From the NCBI GenBank assembly GCA_025362235.1, contig JANYGZ010000011.1:62001-126000 (forward strand): DNA of 64,000 nucleotides. Reading direction: 5' to 3'. The position numbers and the translations under genes were made by a program. Positions within the stretch are counted from its first letter, which is position 1; the number at the start of each line of letters is the position of its first letter. The notes beneath the pieces were generated by a model, which was not told where the DNA came from, did not search any database, and saw only the letters and a list, made by a program, of their open reading frames with translations. Shown here piece after piece: positions 8,120-17,259 of the stretch. Source of the DNA: Ferruginibacter sp. GTDB taxonomy: Bacteria; Bacteroidota; Bacteroidia; Chitinophagales; Chitinophagaceae.

Positions 8120-8686
8120 TTATTCTTTTATAAATTCAATTTTTTCCATATCCATAAAATAATTAGGACGGCAGGTGAGCTTTTTATCACTTTCAATTTT
8201 AAAATCGATTCCTTTAAAGCTCAGCTGTGCAAGAAAAGGATTTAGGGTAAGTATAAAACTGTTGTAATCATTATTTTTATCCTTTACCAATGTAATATAT
8301 CAGGAAACAAAGGATGTTGTGCATAGATGCTATCGCAGTAGGGAGTATCAGCATATACCTTTCCTTCGCTATCTGAATATACTTTTTTTGTATGCCGTTA
8401 ACAAAAAATACGCACAAATATCTTTTATCAAATATTGGTTAGGGTCACTAAATACAAGGGTATATCCTTTTGCCTGTTTTGACTGCGTTTTTATTGTAAA
8501 ATCTTTTCCTGCGGGCTTATCACTTTTTAATTGCAAGGTGTCTCCATGCACCAAAAAAGTACTGGTAGCATTTCTATCAACTGCACCATACAAATAAAAG
8601 AACTGAGATTTTCCATCTGCTGAAAAATTAAAACCGGCAACCATTTCCTGTTTGTGAAAATAACAATCACCCGATAATGGTTTTTA
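8120..8686 (-). pseudogene. Frameshifted remnant of a conserved Bacteroidota lipoprotein-like gene
   Basis: On the minus strand a readable protein runs through three frames. It begins LSGDCYFHKQEMVAGFNFS after a stop at 8684-8686 and continues to SDPNQYLIKDICAYF. It then shifts at a T6 run to FVNGIQKK, shifts at an A7 run to VYSDSEGKVYADTPYCDSI, and shifts again near 8300 to LVKDKNNDYNSFIL, ending MDMEKIEFIKE with stop at 8120-8122. There is no signal peptide or start codon at the 5' end. I recall intact proteins of this kind in related genomes, but their function is unknown. Two of the three shifts are at homopolymers, so sequencing error cannot be excluded for those. Confidence 0.65.
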
Positions 8687-8771
8687 TGCCATAAGCTTTA
8701 CACTAATAAATAGCGACAAAAAGTAATTATATAAACAACGGAAAGTTTAGTGTGCATATTGATACAAATTT

Positions 8772-10094
8772 CTATCGCTTACCAATTCCCGGCATTTTAC
8801 CCATGGGCATTTTATTCATCGTTTTCATCATGCCCTTCATTTGCTCAAACTGTTTTAAAAACTGGTTTAGTTCTGTAATATCTTTTCCACTTCCTTTGGC
8901 AATGCGCAGTTTACGGTTAGGGTTAATAATATCCGGGTTACGTCTTTCCTGTAAGGTCATAGAATTAATCATTGCCTCGATTCCTTTAAATGCATCGTCA
9001 TTAATATCAACATCTTTTATTTGTTTACCCACTCCCGGAATCATTCCCATCAGGTCTTTCAGGTTACCCATTTTTTTTATTTGCTGTAACTGGGTTTTAA
9101 AATCTTCGAAATCAAATTGATTTTTACGGATCTTTTTTTCCAGTTTAGCTGCTTCAACAGCATCAAACTGTTCCTGCGCTTTTTCTACCAAACTAACAAT
9201 ATCACCCATCCCTAAAATACGCTGCGCCATCCTCTCGGGGTAAAACACATCCAGCGTATCCATTTTTTCACCACTGCTTGCAAACTTGATGGGTTTATTT
9301 ACTATGTATTTAATGGACAATGCAGCACCTCCCCTTGTATCACCATCCAGCTTTGTTAATACAACACCAGTAAAATCAAGGCGTTCATTAAAGGCTGCTG
9401 CTGTGTTTACCGCATCCTGGCCTGTCATGCTATCTACTACAAATAATATTTCCTGTGGCTTAATGGCAGTTTTTATATTTGCTACTTCCGTCATCATTAT
9501 TTCGTCAACTGCCAAACGCCCCGCAGTATCAACAATGATTACATTTTTATTTTTTGATTTCGCTTCTTTGATGGCATTTTGTACAATGCTTACCGCATCT
9601 TTATTTTCTCTTTCACTGTACACATCTACTCCAACCTGCCCTCCTAATATTTCCAACTGGTCTATCGCAGCAGGCCTGTATATATCTGCAGCAACCAGTA
9701 ATGGTGATTTACCTTTTTTAGTTTTTAAATAGTTTGCCAGTTTACCGCTGAAAGTTGTTTTACCACTACCTTGCAATCCTGCAATTAATATAATAGCTGG
9801 GTTACCCGAAATATTAAATTCACTTTCAGTGCCACCCATCAGTTCGGTTAACTGGTCCTGTACAATTTTTACCATTAACTGGCCCGGGCTAACAGCTGTT
9901 AAAACTTTTTCGCCGAGCGCTTTTTCTTTTATAACATCGGTAAATTCTTTGGCAATTTTATAATTCACGTCAGCATCTACCAATGCCCTGCGAATTTCTT
10001 TTACTGTATTGGCAATATTAAGTTCAGTAATTCTTCCCTGGCCTTTAATATTTTTAAGGGCACTTTCTAACTTTTCACTAAGCGAATTAAACAT
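8772..10094 (-). CDS. ffh: Signal recognition particle protein Ffh (SRP54)
   Basis: Ffh is the GTPase of the signal recognition particle: it binds signal sequences as they leave the ribosome and hands them to FtsY. The 440-residue product has the N domain (residues 1-95), the G domain with P-loop GLQGSGKTT (about 106-114), DTAGR and TKLDGD, and the methionine-rich M domain at the C-terminus (MKGMMKTMNKMPMGKMPG) that contacts signal peptides and 4.5S RNA. The length is normal for the family. The gene is downstream of the sigma factor gene, separated by a terminator. Confidence 0.98.
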   Translation of the reverse strand: MFNSLSEKLESALKNIKGQGRITELNIANTVKEIRRALVDADVNYKIAKEFTDVIKEKALGEKVLTAVSPGQLMVKIVQDQLTELMGGTESEFNISGNPAIILIAGLQGSGKTTFSGKLANYLKTKKGKSPLLVAADIYRPAAIDQLEILGGQVGVDVYSERENKDAVSIVQNAIKEAKSKNKNVIIVDTAGRLAVDEIMMTEVANIKTAIKPQEILFVVDSMTGQDAVNTAAAFNERLDFTGVVLTKLDGDTRGGAALSIKYIVNKPIKFASSGEKMDTLDVFYPERMAQRILGMGDIVSLVEKAQEQFDAVEAAKLEKKIRKNQFDFEDFKTQLQQIKKMGNLKDLMGMIPGVGKQIKDVDINDDAFKGIEAMINSMTLQERRNPDIINPNRKLRIAKGSGKDITELNQFLKQFEQMKGMMKTMNKMPMGKMPGIGKR

Positions 10095-10123
10095 CTGTCC
10101 TGATTTTTTTAAACATTTGGGTA

Positions 10124-10150
10124 TAAAAAAAGTGAACTAAAAAGTTCACT
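10124..10150 (-). terminator. Intrinsic terminator after the primary sigma factor gene
   Basis: On the minus strand, AGTGAACT and AGTTCACT pair around a short T-rich loop and are followed by a T tract. It lies 26 bases past the stop of the sigma factor gene and 30 bases upstream of the ffh start, so ffh should have its own promoter or depend on read-through. Confidence 0.85.
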
Positions 10151-10175
10151 ATATATCTGCAAATGTATGAAATCT

Positions 10176-11045
10176 TTAGGCTCCCAGGTAAGTGCGTAAA
10201 AGGTTGCACCGGGATGTTACCTGCAATTTGGATATTGCCTTATCTTTTATCTGTCTTACCCTTTCCCTGGTAAGATTAAATCTTTCTCCAATATCTTCGA
10301 GGCTTAGGGCATGATCTACACCAATACCAAAAAAGAACCTTATAACTTCTTTCTGCCTGTCAGTCAATGTACTTAAAGACCTGTCTATTTCTGTAGCCAG
10401 TGATACTTTAAATGCCAGGTGCATATCTGTACTATCTGCATTGGGATTTTCCAATACATCCATTAATGATCCTTCATCTCCATCACCAAAAGGCTGGTCC
10501 ATGCTTACGTGCCTTATAGAGGAACTCATTGACGCCGCTACTTCTTCTGTTTCCAAATCTAATAAAGTTGCCAGTTCTTCTACTGTGGGTTCACGCTCAT
10601 ATTCCTGTTCTAATTGCGAATAGGCTTTACTAATTCGATTTGTAAGACCGACTTTATTAAGCGGTAACCGTACTATTCTTGATTGTTCGGCAAGGGCCTG
10701 CAAAATACTTTGCCTTATCCACCAAACAGCATACGATATAAATTTAAAACCACGGGTTTCATCAAAACGTTGTGCAGCTTTTATTAGGCCAAGGTTACCC
10801 TCATTAATTACATCGGGTAATGTAAGGCCCTGATTTTGGTATTGCTTTGCAACAGATACAACAAAGCGAAGGTTAGCCTTGGTTAATTTTTCCAACGCAG
10901 CCTGGTCGCCTTGTTTTATGCGAATGGCTAATCTAACTTCTTCTTCGGGAGTTATCAGATCTACCTTACCTATTTCCTGCAGATACTTTTCTAAACTCTG
11001 GCTTTCACGATTCGTAATCGATTTCGTGATTTTGAGTTGACGCAT
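10176..11045 (-). CDS. rpoD: Primary (housekeeping) RNA polymerase sigma factor, Bacteroidota type
   Basis: The product of about 289 residues is the short housekeeping sigma factor of Bacteroidota, which lacks region 1.1 and recognises TTG/TAnnTTTG promoters. Region 1.2 starts near [19 protein letters not shown]. Regions 2.1-2.4 include [16 protein letters not shown], the [18 protein letters not shown] core-binding motif and the VWWIRQSI promoter-melting motif. Region 3 and region 4 follow ([15 protein letters not shown], then the helix-turn-helix [19 protein letters not shown]). I chose the Met that gives [15 protein letters not shown]; a start two codons upstream (11051) is possible. Confidence 0.96.
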   Translation of the reverse strand: MRQLKITKSITNRESQSLEKYLQEIGKVDLITPEEEVRLAIRIKQGDQAALEKLTKANLRFVVSVAKQYQNQGLTLPDVINEGNLGLIKAAQRFDETRGFKFISYAVWWIRQSILQALAEQSRIVRLPLNKVGLTNRISKAYSQLEQEYEREPTVEELATLLDLETEEVAASMSSSIRHVSMDQPFGDGDEGSLMDVLENPNADSTDMHLAFKVSLATEIDRSLSTLTDRQKEVIRFFFGIGVDHALSLEDIGERFNLTRERVRQIKDKAISKLQVTSRCNLLRTYLGA

Positions 11046-11304
11046 GCTCATAAACAGGTTGTTTTAATTGGTTAAAACTAAAATACGGACAAGGTTAACG
11101 AAACATATTTACTTTAACGTAATTTATACCTTTTAATGTATGTTTCCAAAAAATATTTTTTGTAAATGGCTGATTTTGATAAGCTACAGCGGTCATTTAG
11201 TGCAGGTAATAGTATTGTTTAACAAAAAATAGTTGAAAAAATATTTCATTGCCACGTTTATTTTGTTATTATTGCACCACACAAAGAAGATTTAAATTAA
11301 TTGG

Positions 11305-11688
11305 ATGAGTAAGAAAGCATTATATACATTAGAATATCCTGTTAGATGTTCTCCCGGTATCCTCTATGAATTTTTAAGTACTCCTGCGGGATTGCAGGAA
11401 TGGTTTGCAGACAAAGTAGATGAAAGGGATGGCGTATTTAGCTTTTCCTGGAATGGGGCTTCTGATGAACAGGCAGAATTAGTAGAAGGTGAAGAAAATA
11501 GATACATCCGTTTTCATTGGCTGCATATGCCTAAAGGCGAATATTTTGAATTTAGTATTGACAAATCGGAAGTAACCAATCAAACAATACTGATAATTAA
11601 AGATTTTGCTGAAAAGAAAGATATAAAAGATCAAAGCCAGTTATGGGAGTACCAGGTAAAAGACCTTTTTCATCGTTTGGGTAATTAA
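11305..11688 (+). CDS. START-like domain (SRPBCC fold) protein
   Basis: The product is a 127-residue soluble protein of the helix-grip (START/SRPBCC) fold, with the opening LEYPVRCSPGILYEFLSTPAGLQ-EWFADKV and the F-S-W-N-G strand typical of the small START-like family conserved in Bacteroidota. Such proteins have a hydrophobic cavity; the ligand is unknown. The stop codon overlaps by four bases the stop of the convergent gene 11685-12299. Confidence 0.85.
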   Translation: MSKKALYTLEYPVRCSPGILYEFLSTPAGLQEWFADKVDERDGVFSFSWNGASDEQAELVEGEENRYIRFHWLHMPKGEYFEFSIDKSEVTNQTILIIKDFAEKKDIKDQSQLWEYQVKDLFHRLGN

Positions 11689-12299
11689 TTTTTTAGCAAC
11701 AGGATCATTTCTTCAAAACTGTTCTCAACAAACAGGGCAACATTTTCCCAATGTTTGATTGAAATTTTTTTGCCGATTTTTATAAACAATTCCCTGTTAA
11801 GCATAAGGTCAAATTGTTCTATTGTAACTTTTTGAAGTGGTACATAATTATTTTCTTCAAAATAATGTTGCCATGGATTATTATTTACACAAACCCAATA
11901 ATCGTTTTGTTGCAACTGTAAAAAGGCAGCTATTAAATTGGGTGTTGCCTTGGTTTTTATATCCCCGGATAATTGCATATTGATGCTGAAGAAATTTCCC
12001 CACCAAAAAAAAGTGCGGATGGCTAATGTATTTTGTTTTTCAAAATAACGTGGATAATCAAGCATTACATAAGGCAGCTGCAGGTAATTTTCACCCCGGG
12101 AAATCTTAGGGTCTTTTATAAATACTTCCACAGGCAAATTATTTTTTTGACTTGCCGTTTGCTGCTGCATAGATGCAAGCATTGCAGTAAATAGTTCAAT
12201 TACTTTTTCAATAATGATATGTTTAGTTAAAATCCAATCGGTATTACAAACCAATTCCAGTTCCTTGGCAGAAAGCATTATTTTTGTTTTGTCAATCAT
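11685..12299 (-). CDS. Conserved hypothetical protein
   Basis: The product of about 204 residues (start at the Met of MIDKTKIMLSAKELEL) has no signal peptide and looks soluble, with a helical N-terminus followed by strands (NYLQLPYVMLDYPRYFEKQNTLAIRTFFWWGNFFSI). I do not know a function; from memory similar proteins occur next to the START-like/LptF genes in related bacteria. A longer frame opens 26 codons upstream, but it would run to within 20 bases of the LptF-like gene on the other strand and its added residues are not convincing. The gene is divergent from the LptF-like gene. Confidence 0.75.
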   Translation of the reverse strand: MIDKTKIMLSAKELELVCNTDWILTKHIIIEKVIELFTAMLASMQQQTASQKNNLPVEVFIKDPKISRGENYLQLPYVMLDYPRYFEKQNTLAIRTFFWWGNFFSINMQLSGDIKTKATPNLIAAFLQLQQNDYWVCVNNNPWQHYFEENNYVPLQKVTIEQFDLMLNRELFIKIGKKISIKHWENVALFVENSFEEMILLLKN

Positions 12300-12355
12300 C
12301 TTATTGCCAAGATACAAATAACTAATTAAAAGCTTCGCCTGACGGGGATTTGAGA

Positions 12356-13807
12356 ATGATAAAAAAATTAGATACACTCATCATCAGATCATTTATAGGA
12401 CCGTTTGTTGTAACGTTCTTTATCACTTTTTTTGTGCTGATGATGCAGACCTTATGGAAATATATTGATGACCTGGTAGGCAAGGACCTTGACTTTTTTA
12501 CCATCGGAGAATGTTTATGGTATGCCAGTGCCTCTTTGCTTACATTAACAATGCCCATCGCCATTCTTATTTCATCCATCATGACCTTTGGTAACCTTGG
12601 TGAAAGTTTTGAATTGGTAGCTATTAAATCGGCTGGTATTTCTTTACTACGCTTTATGCGGCCCTTAATATGGGTAGCCATTTTGCTTTGTGGTATTACA
12701 TTTTTATTTGCCAACTATGTTATCCCGTATGCAAATTTAAAATTCAAGACCATTTACTATGATATTGTCTACAAGAAACCAGCGTTGGATTTAAAGCCTG
12801 GTACTTTTTATAAATACATTCCACGTTATGCAATAAAAGTGGGTAAAAAAGATGCAGATGGTAAAACAATACATAACGTTGTGATATTTGAACAGGAGAG
12901 CCAGTTACAGGATAATACCATCGTTGCAGAACAGGGCATCATGAAATTATCAGCCGATAAAAGGTTCCTTGAATTTACACTGCAAAATGGACACCGCTAC
13001 CAGGAGCGTGGCAACATCATGGATACTACTACTGAATTTATCCGCATGGGTTTTAAAGAATACAAAAAGCTATTTGATATAAGCTCCCTGCAAATGATGA
13101 AGGTATCAGATACAATTTTTAAAAATGATTTTAAAATGCTTAGCATCCGGCTATTGGACCAAACAATAGACTCATTAAAAAAAGAGAACAAAAAACTTAA
13201 CCTGAATTTAAATACAGCTGTTGCCAGCCAATTGCATTACGCCCAATTACCTGATAGTATCTGGAAAAATGTTCCCGTTCAGGCTTCCGCAAAAAAACCT
13301 GAAGCTATTATGGACCTGGTTCCGGATAGTGCCAAAAGTGCCGTTTATAGTGCTGCCATTTCAACAGCGTACAGCCTCAGAACCAGCTACCAGGCAATCG
13401 GAACAGAGGTTGATAGTAAGAATGATGGTATAAAAATTGGTTTAATTGAATGGCACCGTAAATTCTCTTTATCACTGGCATGCCTTGTATTATTTTTTAT
13501 TGGTGCCCCGCTCGGGTCAATCATCAGGAAAGGTGGGCTGGGTATGCCTTTGGTAGTAGCTATTTTATTCTTTCTTATTTTTCACCTGCTTAATATGTTT
13601 GGTGAAAAATTTGCAAAAGATAACATTACTACTCCCCTGATAGGTATGTGGCTGGCTATTTTGGTACTAACCCCCATTGGAGTATTTTTAACCTACAAGG
13701 CAATGCACGATTCTGCTTTGTTTAATAAAGAATTTTATTACCGTTTTTTCAAAAAAATCCGCCCTTTTTTTAAACCAGTTGTTAATATATTGAACCGTAA
13801 GAAATAG
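12356..13807 (+). CDS. LptF/LptG-family (YjgP/YjgQ) lipopolysaccharide export permease
   Basis: The product is an inner-membrane permease of the Lpt machinery that extracts lipopolysaccharide from the inner membrane with the LptB ATPase. At about 483 residues it is longer than the usual 360-400. Three membrane segments lie in the first 130 residues (after IKKLDTLIIRSFIGPF), then a periplasmic beta-jellyroll region (FYKYIPRYAIKVGKKD to NGHRYQERGN), a long insert of about 100 polar residues, and the last three helices starting at WHRKFSLSLACLVLFFIGAPLGSIIRKGG, the best conserved motif. Whether it corresponds to LptF or LptG cannot be told from the sequence alone. A start two codons earlier (12350) is equally possible. 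Confidence 0.92.
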   Translation: MIKKLDTLIIRSFIGPFVVTFFITFFVLMMQTLWKYIDDLVGKDLDFFTIGECLWYASASLLTLTMPIAILISSIMTFGNLGESFELVAIKSAGISLLRFMRPLIWVAILLCGITFLFANYVIPYANLKFKTIYYDIVYKKPALDLKPGTFYKYIPRYAIKVGKKDADGKTIHNVVIFEQESQLQDNTIVAEQGIMKLSADKRFLEFTLQNGHRYQERGNIMDTTTEFIRMGFKEYKKLFDISSLQMMKVSDTIFKNDFKMLSIRLLDQTIDSLKKENKKLNLNLNTAVASQLHYAQLPDSIWKNVPVQASAKKPEAIMDLVPDSAKSAVYSAAISTAYSLRTSYQAIGTEVDSKNDGIKIGLIEWHRKFSLSLACLVLFFIGAPLGSIIRKGGLGMPLVVAILFFLIFHLLNMFGEKFAKDNITTPLIGMWLAILVLTPIGVFLTYKAMHDSALFNKEFYYRFFKKIRPFFKPVVNILNRKK

Positions 13808-13840
13808 ATTAACTAAATTTATAGAATAAAATAATTTATT

Positions 13841-14587
13841 ATGAAACAATCTTCACGTAGAAATTTTATCGGGCAGTCTGCATTGGCAGGTATTGGAGCA
13901 TTAATAACATTGCCCAATCTTGGCGCATTAGCAGCGTCTAATAATATGACAAATACTTCAAATTTTTCTCCTATTACAACAGGTTTTGATCAACAACCTT
14001 TACCCTATGTTTATAGTGCATTGGAACCATCGATTGATACCTTAACCATGGACATTCATTATAATAAACATGCAGCGGCCTATAGTAAAAATTTAAAAGA
14101 AGCTGCTTTGGCTGAAGGTGTCGATACCAGTAAACCATTGGAAGATGTACTTTACAAAATTTCCAAATATTCGGTAAAAATGCGTAATAATGGAGGCGGA
14201 CATTACAATCATGAAATGTTTTGGAAATTGTTATCAGCTGATACAACCACGCAACCATCTGCTAAATTATTAGCCGCTATCAACACAGGCTTTGGTTCGA
14301 TGGATGAAATGAAAAAACAATTTAACACGGCAGCTACAACAAGGTTTGGCAGTGGCTGGGCGTGGCTAATAATTACAAATGATAAAAAACTGGCGATCAT
14401 CTCTACGCCTAACCAGGATAACCCTTTAATGGATATTGCTGAAGTAAAAGGATTTCCTTTAATTGGTTTAGATGTTTGGGAACATGCATACTATCTTAAA
14501 TACCAAAACCGCCGTGCAGATTATATTGCAAGCTTTTGGAAAATATTAAACTGGAACACAGTTAACACACGTTTTGAAAGTATTTAA
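13841..14587 (+). CDS. Superoxide dismutase, Fe/Mn type, with twin-arginine-like signal
   Basis: The enzyme dismutates superoxide to oxygen and hydrogen peroxide. The 248-residue product begins with a twin-arginine-like signal (SSRRNFIGQSALAGIG), so the enzyme should be exported folded to the periplasm. The mature part starts at FDQQPLPYVYSALEPSID and has the four metal ligands in the expected places: His in MDIHYNKH, His in GGGHYNHEMFW, and Asp and His in LDVWEHAYYLKYQNRR. It lies 33 bases after the LptF-like gene and could share its transcript. Iron versus manganese use cannot be decided by eye. Confidence 0.96.
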   Translation: MKQSSRRNFIGQSALAGIGALITLPNLGALAASNNMTNTSNFSPITTGFDQQPLPYVYSALEPSIDTLTMDIHYNKHAAAYSKNLKEAALAEGVDTSKPLEDVLYKISKYSVKMRNNGGGHYNHEMFWKLLSADTTTQPSAKLLAAINTGFGSMDEMKKQFNTAATTRFGSGWAWLIITNDKKLAIISTPNQDNPLMDIAEVKGFPLIGLDVWEHAYYLKYQNRRADYIASFWKILNWNTVNTRFESI

Positions 14588-14626
14588 AATAAAAGTGATT
14601 TTAGTTATAGCTAATTTATTATTTAT

Positions 14627-14653
14627 AAAGCCCGCTGATAAAGCGGGTTTTAT
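14627..14653 (+). terminator. Intrinsic terminator after superoxide dismutase gene
   Basis: AAAGCCCGCT pairs with AGCGGGTTT around a short loop and is followed by TTATTTT. It ends the LptF-like/superoxide dismutase transcript. Confidence 0.85.
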
Positions 14654-14951
14654 TTTGCACATGGTTTAATTGCAGAATCAATAATATAAGTCTATCAAAA
14701 TCAAAAAATAATCAGGTATTCTTATAATTGACTCAGCCTTTGCAATAGAGGTATAAATTAAAATACAACTAAAGCAAAGGCTGATGAATTGGGAGTACAA
14801 TCGTAGAACAAATATAATAGCACCAGCGTAACTAATTCGTAATTTTTATTTTTTTACCAAATATTTTTGTTTTAGATAATTCTATTTTTTGTTTATATAA
14901 AAACCTACTTTCGTTACTCTAAAATATATTTTCATATCCACATTAATTATT
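14654..14951. other. Non-coding gap with a 10-base perfect inverted repeat
   Basis: This AT-rich gap contains CAGCCTTTGC (14734-14743) and its exact complement GCAAAGGCTG (14774-14783) 30 bases apart. No T tract follows, so it is not an obvious terminator. No gene is supported here. The promoter of the M20 peptidase gene should lie in the last 100 bases, but I could not pick a clear one. Confidence 0.4.
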
Positions 14952-16322
14952 ATGCAAGTTTGGAAGGACTACCAGGAAAAAAATAAGGATCGTTTTTTAA
15001 ATGAATTACTGGATCTGTTACGTATACCCAGCATCAGTGCCAAGAGCGAAAATAAACCGGATATGGTAAAATGTGCCGAAGCTGTAAAAGAACGTTTATT
15101 GCAAGCTGGTGTTGATAAAGTAGAAATATATCCAACGGAAGGGCACCCTGTTGTTTATGCAGAAAAAATTATTGATCCTGCAAAGCCAACTGTATTGGTT
15201 TATGGCCATTATGATGTACAGCCAGTTGAGCCATTGGAGCTTTGGAAAAGCGGGCCCTTTGATCCTGTAATTATTGATGGTAAAATTTTTGCCCGTGGCA
15301 GTTGCGATGATAAAGGGCAAATGTATATGCACATTAAAGTATTGGAAACTTTGGTGCAGACAAATACATTGACCAATAATATTAAATTTTGTATTGAAGG
15401 CGAAGAAGAAGTAGGGTCGCCCAACCTTGGCAAATTTGTAGCTACACATAAAGAACTATTAAATGCAGATTGTGTATTGATAAGTGATAGTGCTATGATC
15501 AGTTTAGATACGCCGAGTATCGATATCGGCGTTCGTGGCCTTAGTTATATTGAAGTAACTGTAACAGGCCCCAACCGCGACCTGCATAGTGGTGTTTACG
15601 GAGGTGCTGTTGCCAACCCGATTACTATGCTGGCTAAAATGATTGCCAGTTGCCATGATGAAAATAACCATATTACCATACCTGGTTTTTATGATGATGT
15701 AGTTGTTTCTACAACTGAAGAAAGAAAATTAATGGCCGAAGCCCCCTTTGTTGAAGCAACCTATAAAAATGATCTTGGTATAAAAGAATTATGGGGCGAA
15801 AAAGGGTATAGCACTATTGAAAGAACAGGCATAAGACCCACATTGGAAGTGAATGGAATTTGGGGTGGTTACCAGGGCGAAGGTGCTAAAACAGTATTGC
15901 CCAGTAAAGCAACTGCAAAAATCAGCACCCGTTTAGTACCTAACCAATCTTCGGAAAAAATTACAGCAATGCTGCTGGAACATTTTAATAAAATAGCGCC
16001 GGAAGGTGTTACTGTTACTGCATTTGAACATCATGGTGGCGAGCCTTACATGACGCCTATAAACAGTAAAGCTTACCAGGCTGCAGCAAAAGCGATGGAA
16101 ACAACTTTTGGTAAAAAGCCAATACCGGTACGTGGCGGTGGCAGCATCCCAATTTGTTCTTTATTTGAAAAAGAACTCGGTATTAAAATTGTCTTTATGG
16201 GTTTTGGTTTAGACAGTGATAACCTGCATAGCCCGAATGAAAAATTTAACTTGGAGAATTTTTATAAAGGAATAGAAACCATCCCCTATTTTCATAAATT
16301 TTTTACAGAGATGAGTTTATAA
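14952..16322 (+). CDS. M20-family dipeptidase / metallopeptidase
   Basis: The product is a 456-residue cytosolic zinc peptidase of the M20 family, of the type annotated as dipeptidase. The two-metal site is complete: VLVYGHYDVQP (His86, Asp88), RGSCDDKGQ (bridging Asp near 119-120), EGEEEVGS (catalytic and ligand glutamates near 151-153), LISDSAM (Asp) and a late DNLHSPNEKF (His). A dimerisation (lid) domain sits between, with the LHSGVYGG loop. No signal peptide is present. It probably hydrolyses dipeptides or acylated amino acids; the substrate cannot be predicted. Confidence 0.95.
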   Translation: MQVWKDYQEKNKDRFLNELLDLLRIPSISAKSENKPDMVKCAEAVKERLLQAGVDKVEIYPTEGHPVVYAEKIIDPAKPTVLVYGHYDVQPVEPLELWKSGPFDPVIIDGKIFARGSCDDKGQMYMHIKVLETLVQTNTLTNNIKFCIEGEEEVGSPNLGKFVATHKELLNADCVLISDSAMISLDTPSIDIGVRGLSYIEVTVTGPNRDLHSGVYGGAVANPITMLAKMIASCHDENNHITIPGFYDDVVVSTTEERKLMAEAPFVEATYKNDLGIKELWGEKGYSTIERTGIRPTLEVNGIWGGYQGEGAKTVLPSKATAKISTRLVPNQSSEKITAMLLEHFNKIAPEGVTVTAFEHHGGEPYMTPINSKAYQAAAKAMETTFGKKPIPVRGGGSIPICSLFEKELGIKIVFMGFGLDSDNLHSPNEKFNLENFYKGIETIPYFHKFFTEMSL

Positions 16323-16368
16323 GAGATGGCTAAATAAGAAAATTTCATTGGACAGCATCCTTCTTTAA

Positions 16369-16995
16369 ATGCTTATGCGACTTAATATATTACTTTCACT
16401 GCTTTTAGTTGGACACTTTTCAACAAGCCAGACATTTCTCGACGGCTATAAAAATTTTCGACTTGATAAAATTAAGACTCTTAACTCCGCAAAGAAGCAA
16501 GTAAAGCAAGACGACCTAAAACGAATTCTACTTCTCAATAAACAGATTGAACAGTTTGATACGATTTTTAAATCCTACTACGGAAAAACTGGATTTGACT
16601 TTAATAATTCCGATTCACTTACTATAGTTTATCAGACTGAAATAGAAACCAATCTTTCAGACTATATTATTTGGGCAGGCAAAGATACTATAACGTATGG
16701 GGAATCATGGTTTGAAGAAACCCTACATTCGAGAAAAAAAATTATTCAATACAAACCTTTCCTTGACACAACTCAACGACCAAAAGGGATAAAAGTAATT
16801 GATGAAAGGGATTCGCTAATGACTTTGGTGAGTAAAAAAGATTGCGAAACTGCCCAACGACTTTCAAAAGAAAATTCTGTATTTGACGCGATGAGTTCAA
16901 CAATTATATTTGCGAAGAAAATTAAGGGTCAATTTATTATTACTGAATGTCACTTACAACCTTTTGGATTTATCCCTATTTGGAGAAAAGAATAA
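16369..16995 (+). CDS. Hypothetical exported protein
   Basis: The product is 208 residues, starting at the first of two close Met codons, with a signal peptide (LNILLSLLLVGHFSTSQ) and a mature part rich in Lys, Asp and Thr. I do not recognise it. Its codon choice looks different from its neighbours (for example CGA and GAC are frequent), which may mean recent acquisition, but I have not counted codons. The 260 bases after it, up to the convergent esterase gene, hold nothing I can support. Confidence 0.6.
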   Translation: MLMRLNILLSLLLVGHFSTSQTFLDGYKNFRLDKIKTLNSAKKQVKQDDLKRILLLNKQIEQFDTIFKSYYGKTGFDFNNSDSLTIVYQTEIETNLSDYIIWAGKDTITYGESWFEETLHSRKKIIQYKPFLDTTQRPKGIKVIDERDSLMTLVSKKDCETAQRLSKENSVFDAMSSTIIFAKKIKGQFIITECHLQPFGFIPIWRKE

Positions 16996-17259
16996 CAGCA
17001 ATGAAAATTACATTGTCAGCAGGTGGAGTTTAATCAACATTCTTCAGCATTTTATTATTGAACATCGTCTATAGGGTTGGCGGTCTATTGAATTTAAAGC
17101 TAAAATATTATTTCGTTTCTTTAATTCAGTATTACAGCCAGGATTACAAAAACAAATTCCATACTTGTTCAATCAGATACCTTATCAGAATTCGTTATTC
17201 AATTTGTAACTCTCTTTGTAAAAACAGCAGCTATTACAAACTCTGGATGTCAGTAACAA

